Assembly: GCA_002163975.1 (NCBI GenBank)
Contig: CP019636.1
Location: 1,117,001 to 1,181,000 of the forward strand
Reading direction: 5' to 3'
Length of the DNA: 64,000 nt
Origin: Nostocales cyanobacterium HT-58-2
Lineage (GTDB): Bacteria > Cyanobacteriota > Cyanobacteriia > Cyanobacteriales > Nostocaceae
The position numbers were made by a program, and so were the translations under genes. The notes below the pieces were generated by a model. It worked only from the letters and a program-made list of their open reading frames with translations. It had not been told where the DNA came from and made no database searches. Positions 26,862 through 36,470 of this stretch are shown here, one piece after another (the stretch's first letter is position 1; the number at the start of each line of letters is the position of its first letter).

Positions 26862-28289
26862 ATGGTACATCCTTACACAAAAACTATGCGCTCGCTGTGG
26901 TCAAAACCTATGAAGAAGCAGGAACAGCCAATTGCCGCAGAGCAAAGAAATCTACCTGTAATTAACCCGAATGCGGCAGGTATTGATATTGGTGCTGATA
27001 GACATTGGGTGAGTGTTCCTGTTGACAGGGATAGCGAGAATGTGCATAGTTTTGCTTGCTTTACAGCAGAGCTATATGCAATGGCTGATTGGTTAAAACA
27101 GTGTGGGATTGAAACGGTGGCAATGGAATCAACAGGGGTCTATTGGATACCTGTGTTTCAAGTGTTAGAAAGCCGTGGTTTCGAGGTCAAGTTGGTAAAT
27201 GCTCACTACGTCAAAACTGTACCTGGTCGGAAAACGGATGTTTTAGATTGCCAATGGCTGCAAAAGTTACATAGTTATGGTTTGTTATCCGGTTCATTCC
27301 GTCCAGATGACCAAATCTGTGTCCTGCGTAGTTACATTCGACAACGAGATAACTTAATCAAGAGTGCTTGTGTTCACGTACAACGAATGCAAAAAGCCTT
27401 GACCGAGATGAATCTACAACTGCACAGAGTGATTAGTGACATTACAGGTACTACAGGCTTGAGCATTATCAAAGCCATTGTCAGGGGCGAACGTAACCCA
27501 CTTACCCTCGCCGCACTTAAGGATGGGCGTATCAAAGCCTCTTGTGAAGAGATTGCTGCCGCTTTGACGGGCGATTATCGTGATGAGTTGATTTTCATCC
27601 TACAACAGGAATTGCAACTGTACGAGTTTTACCAGACACAGATTCTCGCCGTCGATGCCCAAATTGAGCAATGCTTGGCTTCATTTGCTGATAGGGTTGA
27701 TGTGACAAAAAAGCCATTAACCAAACCTAAACGCCGAGGTAAGAAGCAGCCCGGTAATGCGCCTCAATTTGACCTGCGTACTCACTTGTATCGCATTAGT
27801 GGCGTTGATTTTACTCAAATTCAGGGCTTTGGCGCTTTGACCGTATTGATATTGTTGTCCGAGTTGGGATTAGATCCGACTCGTTTCCCAACTGTGAAGC
27901 ACTTTACTTCATGGTTAGGTTTATGCCCTGGTAGCCGTGTGACTGGTGGTAAAGTCAAAAGCTCTCAAACTCGCTCTGTTGTTAGTCGTGCTGCCAACGC
28001 TTTCCGGATGGCGGCTCAAACTCTTTGCCGTAGTAACTCGGCTTTAGGTGCTTATTACCGTCGTATGCAAGCCAAAATCGGCGCTCCCAAAGCTATTACT
28101 GCTGCTGCTCACAAGCTAGCACGTATTTTTTATCGCCTTTGGACTTCTGGTGATAAATTTATTGACCCTGGTGTTGATGCTTATGAGCAACAGTATCGAG
28201 AGCGGGTAGTTAATAACCTCAAGAAAAAAGCTTTGACTTTTGGTTTAGAACTCATCCCCATTTCTGACTCAACGCAATGTGTTTCTTGA
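26862..28289 (+). CDS. IS110-family DEDD transposase (second identical copy)
   Basis: Residue-for-residue identical to the gene at 23534-24961, with all four DEDD acids and the C-terminal GSRVTGGK segment intact, so both copies should be active. The two genes point away from the central element. A 66-residue frame overlapping the start is a shadow. Confidence 0.9.
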   Translation: MVHPYTKTMRSLWSKPMKKQEQPIAAEQRNLPVINPNAAGIDIGADRHWVSVPVDRDSENVHSFACFTAELYAMADWLKQCGIETVAMESTGVYWIPVFQVLESRGFEVKLVNAHYVKTVPGRKTDVLDCQWLQKLHSYGLLSGSFRPDDQICVLRSYIRQRDNLIKSACVHVQRMQKALTEMNLQLHRVISDITGTTGLSIIKAIVRGERNPLTLAALKDGRIKASCEEIAAALTGDYRDELIFILQQELQLYEFYQTQILAVDAQIEQCLASFADRVDVTKKPLTKPKRRGKKQPGNAPQFDLRTHLYRISGVDFTQIQGFGALTVLILLSELGLDPTRFPTVKHFTSWLGLCPGSRVTGGKVKSSQTRSVVSRAANAFRMAAQTLCRSNSALGAYYRRMQAKIGAPKAITAAAHKLARIFYRLWTSGDKFIDPGVDAYEQQYRERVVNNLKKKALTFGLELIPISDSTQCVS

Positions 28290-28292
28290 GAG

Positions 28293-28396
28293 ATAAGCAA
28301 AACGAACTTATGCACAACATTCTGCATTTCGGCACCAGAGATGCTAACCCCGAATTACTGAAGGCGGATATAGCGAGGGTTATGGCGGTGTTGTGA
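28293..28396 (+). pseudogene. Orphan 3' gene fragment at the IS junction
   Basis: Directly after the IS110 end an open frame reads MHNILHFGTRDANPELLKAD and then IARVMAVL before a stop. It looks like the C-terminus of a gene cut by the insertion. The matching N-terminus is not present on the other side of the palindrome, so a deletion accompanied the insertion. Family unknown. Confidence 0.35.
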
Positions 28397-28414
28397 GGGC
28401 AGGGTGATTACAAG

Positions 28415-28606
28415 TCAACGCTTACAACAATATTCACAATCGCTTCTTTTCACGCTAACGCGCTGGATGAGACAATTATTTTCCCAGAGAGGGCTACTTT
28501 TGTTGAAACTATCGCAAGCGTTCCAAGTAACACTACCTACAAACAGTAGTATGAATAAACCCAGCATGGTTTCTATAATAGATTTCATGATGGACAGTAA
28601 TAACAC
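28415..28606 (-). CDS. Small single-pass membrane protein
   Basis: 63 residues, or 57 from the second ATG (MKSIIETML). One hydrophobic helix, MLGLFILLFVGSVTWNAC, is followed by a Cys-containing hydrophilic tail. It follows the tape-measure gene by 45 bp on the same strand, where small tail or lysis genes are common. No family recognised; could be spurious. Confidence 0.35.
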   Translation of the reverse strand: MLLLSIMKSIIETMLGLFILLFVGSVTWNACDSFNKSSPLWENNCLIQRVSVKRSDCEYCCKR

Positions 28607-28651
28607 GCCGTTTCTATTGCTCCCAAAGTCACTCGTAAAACCTACGGGTGG

Positions 28652-29674
28652 CTACCTCCCCAACTCTTTTCCCAACTCATAAAGCGATCGCCTAATCTGC
28701 TGAGTTACAGTATCACCCACACGAGTGGTTTCTTGATTGAAATAATTGTTGATTTCATTTTGCTGAGTCACGGCGCTTGGCTGCCCTAGCTTCTGATTCA
28801 CCAAGTCCGTTAACTTTTGTACTGCCTCCATTAGCCCAGTTTGCCCCGCATCCTGAGATATGCGTGAGGGGGATGGCATCCGATAGCCAAATTCTTGTAA
28901 CCGTGCTAACTGATTTTGTCGGAACTGCTCAAAATCAGGAAACTGAACCTGCAACGATGGTTGGGTGGGGAGGAATTGCTGATTGGCAAGCCCAGCGTAG
29001 TACTGCTGCAATGGTTCTAATCCTACAGGTTGCCTGCGTAGCATATCTGTGGTTTGCCGTAGGAAGGCATCCATGGTGGGGGCAATGGCATCACGGCTAA
29101 CTCCAAAGCTTTTTTGCAGTGCTTGCTCCCTTAATCCCCCAAGAAGTTCCCCTTGCTCACGAGGGCTTAAGGTTTTTGCATACTCGACCTGGGCTTGGTC
29201 ACGTTGCAGCCCGCTGCGCTCTTGGAGGTTTTGCCGTTCAATGCTTCCCAGTGTACGTTGTATATCACTTTGCTGTTGTAGGAGAGCACCAGCAAATTGC
29301 AAGCTGATACCTTCCTCTACCTTTGCTCGAACGCCTAACTGAGCCGCTTGTATTGCTTCTGGTGTGGCGGTGGAGTCCACTCGCAATTTAGCTAAATCGG
29401 CTTGTGCTTTGGCAACTTCAGCTACATTCTGACTTTGAGAAACACGGTTTCGTATCTTCTCCTGCTCCAATTGTGCTGCTTGCTGAGCCAGGTTCAAATC
29501 CAAAACTTTCTGCTCCAAAGCCAACTGCTGATCAAGCGATCGCAACCTAGTGGCAGCAATTGTCTGGGCAATGTCCCGTCTTTGACGGTCAGACTTGGAT
29601 AGATCAGATACTATTTGTAGTTCCCCAGTAACGTAGTCAACTCGTCCCTTCGCTAAATTCTGACTCGCCTGCAA
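28652..29674 (-). CDS. Tape measure protein, C-terminal part (frame-shifted continuation)
   Basis: A 340-residue Gln-rich helical segment, starting in the frame after VYDQQK of the upstream ORF. It continues the same heptad-like composition (QRRDIAQTIAATRLRSLDQQ, LAQQAAQLEQEKIRNR) and ends in a globular QIRRSLYELGKELGR tail. The two ORFs overlap by 22 bp at a run of six A residues. Adding one A restores one continuous ~2080-residue protein. On its own this part has a GTG/ATG start but no Shine-Dalgarno, so it is unlikely to be an independent gene. Confidence 0.6.
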   Translation of the reverse strand: MQASQNLAKGRVDYVTGELQIVSDLSKSDRQRRDIAQTIAATRLRSLDQQLALEQKVLDLNLAQQAAQLEQEKIRNRVSQSQNVAEVAKAQADLAKLRVDSTATPEAIQAAQLGVRAKVEEGISLQFAGALLQQQSDIQRTLGSIERQNLQERSGLQRDQAQVEYAKTLSPREQGELLGGLREQALQKSFGVSRDAIAPTMDAFLRQTTDMLRRQPVGLEPLQQYYAGLANQQFLPTQPSLQVQFPDFEQFRQNQLARLQEFGYRMPSPSRISQDAGQTGLMEAVQKLTDLVNQKLGQPSAVTQQNEINNYFNQETTRVGDTVTQQIRRSLYELGKELGR

Positions 29675-32600
29675 GAGGTTTTTTGTTGGTCATACACTTT
29701 AACCAGTGCTTCACTTTGGTTCAGTTGAATTTGCCCGGATATCTGTGATGCTTGAGCCGCCAACTCAATGTCCCGCGCTGCCTTTTCAATCCCTGCTTGA
29801 ATCTCTCGCTGATTTGCAAGCTTTGTTTCTATCTTTGCGTTGATTGTGGCGGTGCGTTGCTTAATTTCCAACTCCTTACGGGAATTCTCAGCAATCTGCT
29901 CTTGCTGGGTACGAGAGCGCTCCAGTCGTTGTTCCTGCTCAGTTAGCACGCCTGCTTGTTGATTGGTAGCGCGGATTTGTAATTCAATGGCTTTAATCTC
30001 CTCCGGCGTGCGGCGCTCCCGTCGTGCTCGGATGAGTTCCAAATTCAACTCAGCCAGGTTGCGATCGCTTTCTATCTTCTGAATTCTCAGTTGTATTTGC
30101 TCTCGCTGAAGTTGCAGTCGGTTGGTTTGGGTTTGAATAGCAAGTGTTGTCCGCTCTTGTTGCTGGGTGACGGCGAGTGTTTGCAATCTGTTCTCGGCTA
30201 TTTGCCGCTCAATTTGGGCACGTCGTTGAGTGTCTCCGGTGAGTTTAAGTTGATTGTTAAGTTGTGCCTCAACTGCTTCTGCCTGGACGTTTTGCAGCTG
30301 ATTAATGCTAGAGAGCAATGAGGAGCGCAGTTCTAAGTCTTTGGATTGCCCCTCTACTGCTTGCCCTCTGCCCTGTAGTGTCAGTGTTTGCGCTTGGGCA
30401 GCGTTGGCAAGTAACCGCTTTTGGCGCTCCTGCTCTAAATTGAATAAGCGCTCAACTTCCGCTGCTTCTTGTTGTCGCAGTTGAGCACGGGCGATCGCAA
30501 TCTTTTGACTCAACTCAAAACTTGTGCGTCCCGATTTATTGTAGTCTTCAATTAAGTTGTTGAGTCGCTCGCGTGCTGCTTTTATCTGCAGTTGAGAAAT
30601 TTGCCGTTCTGCTGCTTCCGTTCCAATCACTCGTTCGGCTTGCAGTGCTCGCACCTGCTCAATCTCAATATTGATTGCCTCTTGTCGCCTTGCCCTTTGT
30701 CGCTCCAATTGCCGCAGCACTTCAGCCGCTTCTTGTTGTTGAATTTGAATTCTAAGTGCAGCAGCTTCTCTCTCCAGTTGGTTGCGACGGACGGGGAACT
30801 TGGCATATTCCCTGACTTCCAATTCCTTCTGGGCAAGTGCTTCCTTTGTTGCCTGGATTTGCAACAGAACAATCCGCTTTTGTGTGTCTTCCTCAGACTT
30901 CACTCGCTGCTGCTGTGCCAACTTAGCACGCTCGATATCTAAATTGATGTCAGCAGTTCTGCCCTTAGATGCTGTTTGCCTCAACTCTACTATTTGTTGG
31001 GTGGCAGTGATGCGATCGCTTTGGGATAATCTAAATCCAGCCGTGCCATCTGGTAATTTGATTTGATTGTCTCTGGCTTCTTGTAGGCGCTTAATGGCTT
31101 CAGCTTCCCCGATTGCCGCACCTTGGTAAGCTTCTTGCACTTGAGCCACATACTGAGCAGCTTCGTTGCGTAGGGTGGTGATGTCTTTTAAAAATGGCGT
31201 TGCCTTGCCTGCAGCATCAAGGCGGAACGGTTGCCTAAAAGCTGTTTGGGCATTGGTCAGCGATTGCTGCAAGTTAGTTGTTTCGGTGAGCGCTCGTTTG
31301 AGATTGGGGAGCGTATCTGTATAATATTTGACGAACTCCTCACGCCCGACTTTTAAAGCTTCATTGCGCTTTTCTAGGGTGGAGCGCTCCACCTCCAGTA
31401 GGTTGATTCGCTCCTCAAGGCTTGCTTTTAAGGTAGGGTCTTTTACGCTTTCTAAAAGTTTTCTTTGCTGGGCAATATCCTTCTCCACGCCAGCTATTAA
31501 ATTTTCATTAATAACTGATTGGCTTTTAAAAACCTGCTCCTCTCGTTCAAGTTCTTGGGTGGTAAGCTTTGCCCCAACCCGTATTTTCTCATTTGCCTCA
31601 GCCGTCAGCCCTAACCCCTTACGGTACTGAGCAATTTTCTCAGCAGTAGCTAAGCTTTGGGTGCCAGTCGATTCAATAGCTATGCCTACTTGGCTGAAGT
31701 TCTTGATGAGGTTATCCGCTTCCCGGCTCGTGGTAATTGCCTCCCGTGCCTGTCCGGAGGTAGCAGGGTTGAAAAATTCTAGGGGTCTACTCAGTGCCGC
31801 AGCAAATACATCAAGGACGTAATCAGTCCCAGTTGCGATCGCCCCCGGTGTACCAGCCACAGCGCCACCGATTTTATCAAAAACTCCTTGCTCTGGTTTG
31901 CCTTGCGCGCCCTGGCGAATTGCTTCTAATTGTGCTCGGAATTCATTTAAGCCATCTGCTGTGAGTTTGCCTTGTGCGCCCACTTTGGCAAGGGTTTCGC
32001 GCAACTGATTAAATTGTCCGGTGGTGAGGTTCCCCGACAAACGCAGCTGCTCAAGTCGCGTTTCTATCTTCTCTGGGGTGGCTCCCCCTTCCGGTGTGAG
32101 TTCTGCCTTGAATTCGATGAGGCGACGTTCTGTCCCAAATTGCTTTCTCAGTTCTGAATCTTTCTTCAGGACCTCTGCCAATCCATTCGCAGCCTCATTG
32201 GAAGCTTTGCGCAGCCCAAATAACTCCTCACGGAAAGCGAACACAGCCAAGCCACTCACAGCCAAGAGTGGTGCAATTGGTCCAAGAGTCCCCGTTAATC
32301 CAGAAATCCCTTGAGAGACGAAACCTCCCGCAGCTTTGCCTAATGCGGTAATTCCTGTGATAGGTGCTTTTAAGGCTATCTCTAATAATTTAGCCGTCGT
32401 GGCAGCAGTACCTTGGGCGATCGCAAATGTACGAGTTGCACCAGCCGCAACGGTTTTTAAGCTGATCTCGGTTGCTAGTAAGCTATTGATTGCCCCTAGC
32501 GGTCCAAGGGTACTAAAAAGTACCGTACGCCCAAAAATACGGGTTTGGGCAATCCCGCGCTCGGCAAGTTCATCAGCTGCTAACGCTACAGCGTGAGATG

Positions 32601-34878
32601 TCGTTGCAGTGGTGGCGGCAGCAGTGGCGGCTGCTTCACCTGCTAAAGCTACCTTAGCTTGTTCTGCCCTTTGCTTGATTCCTTGGTAAGCGGCATTTGC
32701 CTTGTCTTTTGCTTGCTGAGCGGTTGTGGCGATGAGTGCAGAGGTATCGACATCCGCAACTGAGGTAGTGATTTTCTGCTTTGCTTGAGCCAGCGCGTCC
32801 CCAACCGCATCACCAACCTTAGCAACTTCCTGTTGAACTCGGTTGATTCCTGTTTGTGATAGTGACTTTCCGTCAGGTCCCAAAATCTGGGGAGTGACAA
32901 TAACGCCAGCACTCTCAGTAAGCCCTAAGCCTATATTTCTCGCTGATTTGATACCTTCATGAAAAGCTTGTCTACTCTTGTCTACAAAATGTCTACCAGC
33001 ATCCTTGGCAGCGTCGAGGTTTTGTCCAGAAAAGCCAGCAACATTCCTATTGAAGATTTCGCCCGCCTTGGTACGGGTGGCGGCAACAGCTTTGGTGACA
33101 ATATTCTGCTTTTCTATCGCTTCAGTTGTTGCTTGTACTCCCAATCGGTAGCGCTGATCGATTCCAAATAATTGCAGAGCAACGGATGCAAGCCCTTTAC
33201 GTTGTGCAATCAACTCACGGATTACTGCCAGTTCTTTGCCCAACTGCCCTGACAAAGCAAGAGACACTAAGCGAACTTGGAAATAGGAACCCGCCAAGCT
33301 GAGGAGGGTTTGAAATAAAATACCAACAGCGCTCGTGGTGGCACGGGCAGTCAACTGGAACACAATAAACTGCCCAATCGCCTGCTTAGCTGGCTCAGGT
33401 AAATTGTTGAATGCGCTGGCTATTTTCTCCAACACTCCTATCCCAGGTTCAAACACTGGGGCAACGCTAGCGGCAACCTTAATAATGAGTTCTTGGAATC
33501 TATTGACTATTTGTTGGAAGCGGTTGACGCGATCGCCAGTAGCGATTTTGAAAACCTCGTCCAAGCTATTCGCCGTAACCGAGCCGATACTTGCAGTCGT
33601 TGAGGCTAACTTCTGCCCGTCCTGCGCCAGCAAGGCTAGTACAGTACGGAAGGCAAACTCTTCAGGAAAGATTTCTTGCAATATTTGAGCATTGCCCCCT
33701 GCTGCTTTGTTCAGGTCTAGCAAGGCTTGAGTAAATCCCTTTGCTTGCACCTCCGCTTGGTCAAAGCGTATTTTCTGCCCGTTGAGCGAAAGTTTTGCTA
33801 ATGCCTTTTCTGCTTCTGGAGTTTTGCCGATAATTGTCCCAAATGTCCGCTGCAAACCAGTTAAAGCGTTGGCTGTGTTAATCCCTTGCCCGGTCAAGAC
33901 AGCTGTAGACGAAGCCAAATCAACCAAACCAACGTTTGCTGTTTTGGCAGTTTTGGCGGTTTGTCCAAAGCCCAAAGACAACTCTTGAATTGTGGTGATA
34001 CCAGCGTCAACTGTGGCGTTCAAGATGGCAGAGACTTTGGCTGATTCTGAAGCGCCAAGTTCATAAGCGTTCAAGGTCTTGACCAACAATTGTAAGGTAT
34101 CAGTAGGACTAGCCGGAGCACCCCCTGCTTGGGCAATACCAATCAACTTCAAGCCAGAGGTTAGCACCTTCTGAGATTCAGCCGTTTTTGTGAAGCCAGA
34201 TGATAGCACCTCATACTGTCCCGTCAGCGCTTCGGTAGAAGTGACCGCATTGTTTATCTGCTTGTTAACGATTTCTTGAACTTGAAATGCGTTTTTTAGC
34301 TGCTCTTTTTGGCTTGCTCGGAGTGCATTGCCCCCCACGTCAAAGTTGACGCTACTTCGCAAAATTGTCCCGACTCGCGCTGCCGCTTGCTCAAATCTGC
34401 TCAATTGCTCGACAGCATTGACCGCAAATTGTTCTACAGAAGCCTCGCTGCTTTTAATTGCATCTGTCAGGGTGTAAAAATCTTCAATTGAGCGGCTACT
34501 TACCCCAGAAGCACGCAACAAATCAAAAGTTTGGGGAATTCGAGTAAATACAGCCGTTGCGTCCTGCGCACCTTTTAGAAGGGTAAGGGTTTGACCTCCT
34601 AAAAAAGCAACATCAGATAAAGCAGAGAACGTTTTTAATGCTTTAGAGTTAACATCACTTAGGCGGGCGATCGCACCACTCAGTTTCTCTGCATTCTGGG
34701 TTCCTAGTACAAAGTTACCAAAAGAGGAATCCGTAACCTGATTCAGCCCTTTGAGCGCTGCTGATAGGGCGGCAGTACCAATTGTTAACCCCGAAAAAGC
34801 AAACTCAACTTTGTTGATGTTGGCGATCGCGCCATCATCAACGGCTTTGAGTCTTATACTGAGGGAGGTGTCTGCCAA
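29653..34878 (-). CDS. Phage tail tape measure protein, N-terminal part (frameshifted)
   Basis: A 1741-residue protein; the start MADTSLSIRLKAVDDGAIAN is typical of tape-measure proteins. Residues about 240-620 resemble the TMP core (SGLKLIGIAQAGG, AVLTGQGINTANALTG, GNAQILQEIFPEEFA). Hydrophobic segments lie near residues 770-900 (for example GPIAPLLAVSGLAVFAFREE). The rest is Gln/Arg/Leu coiled coil. It sets tail length and is ejected with DNA. At about 5 kb it predicts a long non-contractile or contractile tail. It ends prematurely (KTSCRRVRI) after a 6-A run; the natural continuation is in the next frame. Either a disabling indel, a sequencing indel, or slippage at the A-run. Confidence 0.75.
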   Translation of the reverse strand: MADTSLSIRLKAVDDGAIANINKVEFAFSGLTIGTAALSAALKGLNQVTDSSFGNFVLGTQNAEKLSGAIARLSDVNSKALKTFSALSDVAFLGGQTLTLLKGAQDATAVFTRIPQTFDLLRASGVSSRSIEDFYTLTDAIKSSEASVEQFAVNAVEQLSRFEQAAARVGTILRSSVNFDVGGNALRASQKEQLKNAFQVQEIVNKQINNAVTSTEALTGQYEVLSSGFTKTAESQKVLTSGLKLIGIAQAGGAPASPTDTLQLLVKTLNAYELGASESAKVSAILNATVDAGITTIQELSLGFGQTAKTAKTANVGLVDLASSTAVLTGQGINTANALTGLQRTFGTIIGKTPEAEKALAKLSLNGQKIRFDQAEVQAKGFTQALLDLNKAAGGNAQILQEIFPEEFAFRTVLALLAQDGQKLASTTASIGSVTANSLDEVFKIATGDRVNRFQQIVNRFQELIIKVAASVAPVFEPGIGVLEKIASAFNNLPEPAKQAIGQFIVFQLTARATTSAVGILFQTLLSLAGSYFQVRLVSLALSGQLGKELAVIRELIAQRKGLASVALQLFGIDQRYRLGVQATTEAIEKQNIVTKAVAATRTKAGEIFNRNVAGFSGQNLDAAKDAGRHFVDKSRQAFHEGIKSARNIGLGLTESAGVIVTPQILGPDGKSLSQTGINRVQQEVAKVGDAVGDALAQAKQKITTSVADVDTSALIATTAQQAKDKANAAYQGIKQRAEQAKVALAGEAAATAAATTATTSHAVALAADELAERGIAQTRIFGRTVLFSTLGPLGAINSLLATEISLKTVAAGATRTFAIAQGTAATTAKLLEIALKAPITGITALGKAAGGFVSQGISGLTGTLGPIAPLLAVSGLAVFAFREELFGLRKASNEAANGLAEVLKKDSELRKQFGTERRLIEFKAELTPEGGATPEKIETRLEQLRLSGNLTTGQFNQLRETLAKVGAQGKLTADGLNEFRAQLEAIRQGAQGKPEQGVFDKIGGAVAGTPGAIATGTDYVLDVFAAALSRPLEFFNPATSGQAREAITTSREADNLIKNFSQVGIAIESTGTQSLATAEKIAQYRKGLGLTAEANEKIRVGAKLTTQELEREEQVFKSQSVINENLIAGVEKDIAQQRKLLESVKDPTLKASLEERINLLEVERSTLEKRNEALKVGREEFVKYYTDTLPNLKRALTETTNLQQSLTNAQTAFRQPFRLDAAGKATPFLKDITTLRNEAAQYVAQVQEAYQGAAIGEAEAIKRLQEARDNQIKLPDGTAGFRLSQSDRITATQQIVELRQTASKGRTADINLDIERAKLAQQQRVKSEEDTQKRIVLLQIQATKEALAQKELEVREYAKFPVRRNQLEREAAALRIQIQQQEAAEVLRQLERQRARRQEAINIEIEQVRALQAERVIGTEAAERQISQLQIKAARERLNNLIEDYNKSGRTSFELSQKIAIARAQLRQQEAAEVERLFNLEQERQKRLLANAAQAQTLTLQGRGQAVEGQSKDLELRSSLLSSINQLQNVQAEAVEAQLNNQLKLTGDTQRRAQIERQIAENRLQTLAVTQQQERTTLAIQTQTNRLQLQREQIQLRIQKIESDRNLAELNLELIRARRERRTPEEIKAIELQIRATNQQAGVLTEQEQRLERSRTQQEQIAENSRKELEIKQRTATINAKIETKLANQREIQAGIEKAARDIELAAQASQISGQIQLNQSEALVKVYDQQKTSCRRVRI

Positions 34879-34980
34879 GTTACTTTGAGGGTATACATAC
34901 CCATTGTTGTAGCATAACTAACAACAAATCAACGATACACAGCTACCAACCGTATGCGTCAATAGCTTTACAGTAATACT

Positions 34981-34999
34981 TTTGTTCTAGTAGAACAAA
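34981..34999. promoter_or_regulatory. Palindromic operator-like site upstream of the tape measure gene
   Basis: A perfect 9-bp inverted repeat TTTGTTCTA-G-TAGAACAAA lies about 100 bp upstream of the tape-measure start and about 100 bp upstream of the divergent RloAB promoter. Its GTTC/GAAC half-sites resemble a repressor operator. The cognate protein is unknown. Confidence 0.4.
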
Positions 35000-35082
35000 T
35001 AGCGAGGGTACTAAATTTAGAGAATAATAATCAAGTGTGCAATTCTGCTAATTACAAACCTCTTACAAGCAAGCTATAAGGG

Positions 35083-35121
35083 TATACTAAGCTTAATTTG
35101 TGAAAAAATCACAAATTAAGC
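35083..35121 (+). promoter_or_regulatory. Probable RloAB promoter and 13-bp palindromic operator
   Basis: A TATACT -10 hexamer is followed a few bases later by GCTTAATTTGTGA-AAAAA-TCACAAATTAAGC, a perfect 13-bp inverted repeat covering the likely transcription start and ending 23 bp before the rloA ATG. Position suits an operator for autorepression or a 5'-UTR hairpin. No good -35 is visible. Confidence 0.5.
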
Positions 35122-35144
35122 CCTTTTGTTTTCAAAAATTCTTT

Positions 35145-36470
35145 ATGTTACTAGAGTTTAGTGTTGGAAACTACAAATCATTTAAAGATGTTGTTACTTT
35201 CAGCATGATAGCCGCAAAAATTTCTGCAAAAGACAAAACGATTGATTATGACAACACCTTTAAAGTTAACGATGATTTGAAAGTGTTAAAAAGCGCAGCT
35301 ATTTATGGAGCTAATGCAAGTGGCAAAAGTAATATGTCTGCTGCTACTGGATTTATGCGGTGGCTTGTGCTCAATTCTTCAAAAGAAACTCAAGCTAAAG
35401 AAGAAATAAACGTTGAAGCATTTAGGCTTAGTACAGATACAGAGAAGAAACCATCTTATTTTGAAATTATTTTCATCTTAGACAACGAAAGGTTTAGGTA
35501 TGGCTTTGAAGTAGATAGACAGCAGGTGGTATCTGAATGGTTATTTCGTGCTAAGAAGACAAGAGAGTATAACTTATTTAAGCGTGACTTTAACCAGTTT
35601 AAAATAGCAGAAAAATTTGCAGAAGGCAAAGAGATTACGGAGAAGACTAGAAATAATGCTTTATTTATATCAGTAGTAGCCCAATTCAATGGAAAGATAT
35701 CTCAAAAAATTTTACAGTGGTTTCAAGATTTACATATTATTTCTGGCTTGAATAAAGCAAACCGCGACTATACAATTAATTCTCTACAAAAAAAAGATTA
35801 CAAACATGAAATTATTCAACTTATAAAAAAACTAGACTTAGGAATTGATGATATTCAGGTTGAACAACCACTAACTTCAGATCTAGAAAATATATTTTCC
35901 AGGTCTGAATTTTCAGACAACGTAAGAAAACATCTCATTTCGCAATTGTTATCAAATAGAAGAAAAACTATCGCAACTATTCATTGGAAATATAATTCCA
36001 ATGGTGAGAAGTATCGTACTGAATCGTTTGATATTGACAGTCACGAATCAGAAGGGACAAAAAAGTTATTTGCTTTGGCGGGCTTTTTAGTAGATACGCT
36101 AAAAAAAGGGAAAATTTTATTAATTGATGAACTTGATTCAAGTCTGCATCCATTAATTACTTGTGCCATTATTGACCTTTTTAATTCAAGTGACACTAAT
36201 TCTCGTAACGCACAGTTTGTTTTTACTACACATGATACCAATTTACTTAGTAATAAAATTTTTCGTAGAGATCAGATATGGTTTGTCGAAAAGGATGTAC
36301 AGGGTGCTACACATCTCTACTCTTTAGTAGAATTTAAAGTCAGAAATGATGCTTCCTTTGAAAGTGATTACATTCATGGTAAGTATGGTGCTATACCTTT
36401 TATAGGAGATTTACATAGGTTGACAGGTGGTCCAAGTGCCGAAGAGAGGCTCGAGCCAGACCAGGAATAG
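35145..36470 (+). CDS. RloA-like AAA_15/AAA_21 ATPase (AbiL-type defence, subunit i)
   Basis: 441 residues from ATG 35145. A GTG 45 nt upstream lies inside the palindrome and is a poor start, whereas MLLEFSVGNYKSF is the canonical family start. SMC-like ATPase: Walker A GANASGKS (55-62), ABC-type signature ESEGT (301-305), Walker B ILLIDELDSS (324-333) and switch His in TTHD (H363). The insertion between A and B is the family's helical region. It pairs with RloB, whose start overlaps this gene by 44 bp. In AbiL-like and anticodon-nuclease-linked modules the ATPase senses infection and licenses the partner nuclease. On the + strand, inserted between phage genes on the - strand. Confidence 0.8.
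   Translation: MLLEFSVGNYKSFKDVVTFSMIAAKISAKDKTIDYDNTFKVNDDLKVLKSAAIYGANASGKSNMSAATGFMRWLVLNSSKETQAKEEINVEAFRLSTDTEKKPSYFEIIFILDNERFRYGFEVDRQQVVSEWLFRAKKTREYNLFKRDFNQFKIAEKFAEGKEITEKTRNNALFISVVAQFNGKISQKILQWFQDLHIISGLNKANRDYTINSLQKKDYKHEIIQLIKKLDLGIDDIQVEQPLTSDLENIFSRSEFSDNVRKHLISQLLSNRRKTIATIHWKYNSNGEKYRTESFDIDSHESEGTKKLFALAGFLVDTLKKGKILLIDELDSSLHPLITCAIIDLFNSSDTNSRNAQFVFTTHDTNLLSNKIFRRDQIWFVEKDVQGATHLYSLVEFKVRNDASFESDYIHGKYGAIPFIGDLHRLTGGPSAEERLEPDQE

Larger units (their letters stand above)
26608..28292 (+). mobile_element. IS110-family element, copy 2 (right arm of the palindrome)
   Basis: The mirror image of 23531-25215. The outer junction is TTCTTGAGAG, after which the two flanks diverge. 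Apparent identity on both arms suggests a very recent inverted duplication, ongoing gene conversion, or an assembly-generated palindrome. Confidence 0.8.

Noticed and set aside
29653..29680. Canonical -1 programmed frameshift in the tape measure gene
   Set aside because: The frame-0 codons CAA CAA AAA ACC do not form an X-XXY-YYZ slippery heptamer. Indel or A-run slippage is more likely.
35100..35144. Upstream GTG start for the RloA-like ATPase
   Set aside because: The extra 15 residues are encoded by the palindrome and do not resemble the family's N-terminus, which begins MLLEFSVGNYKSF.
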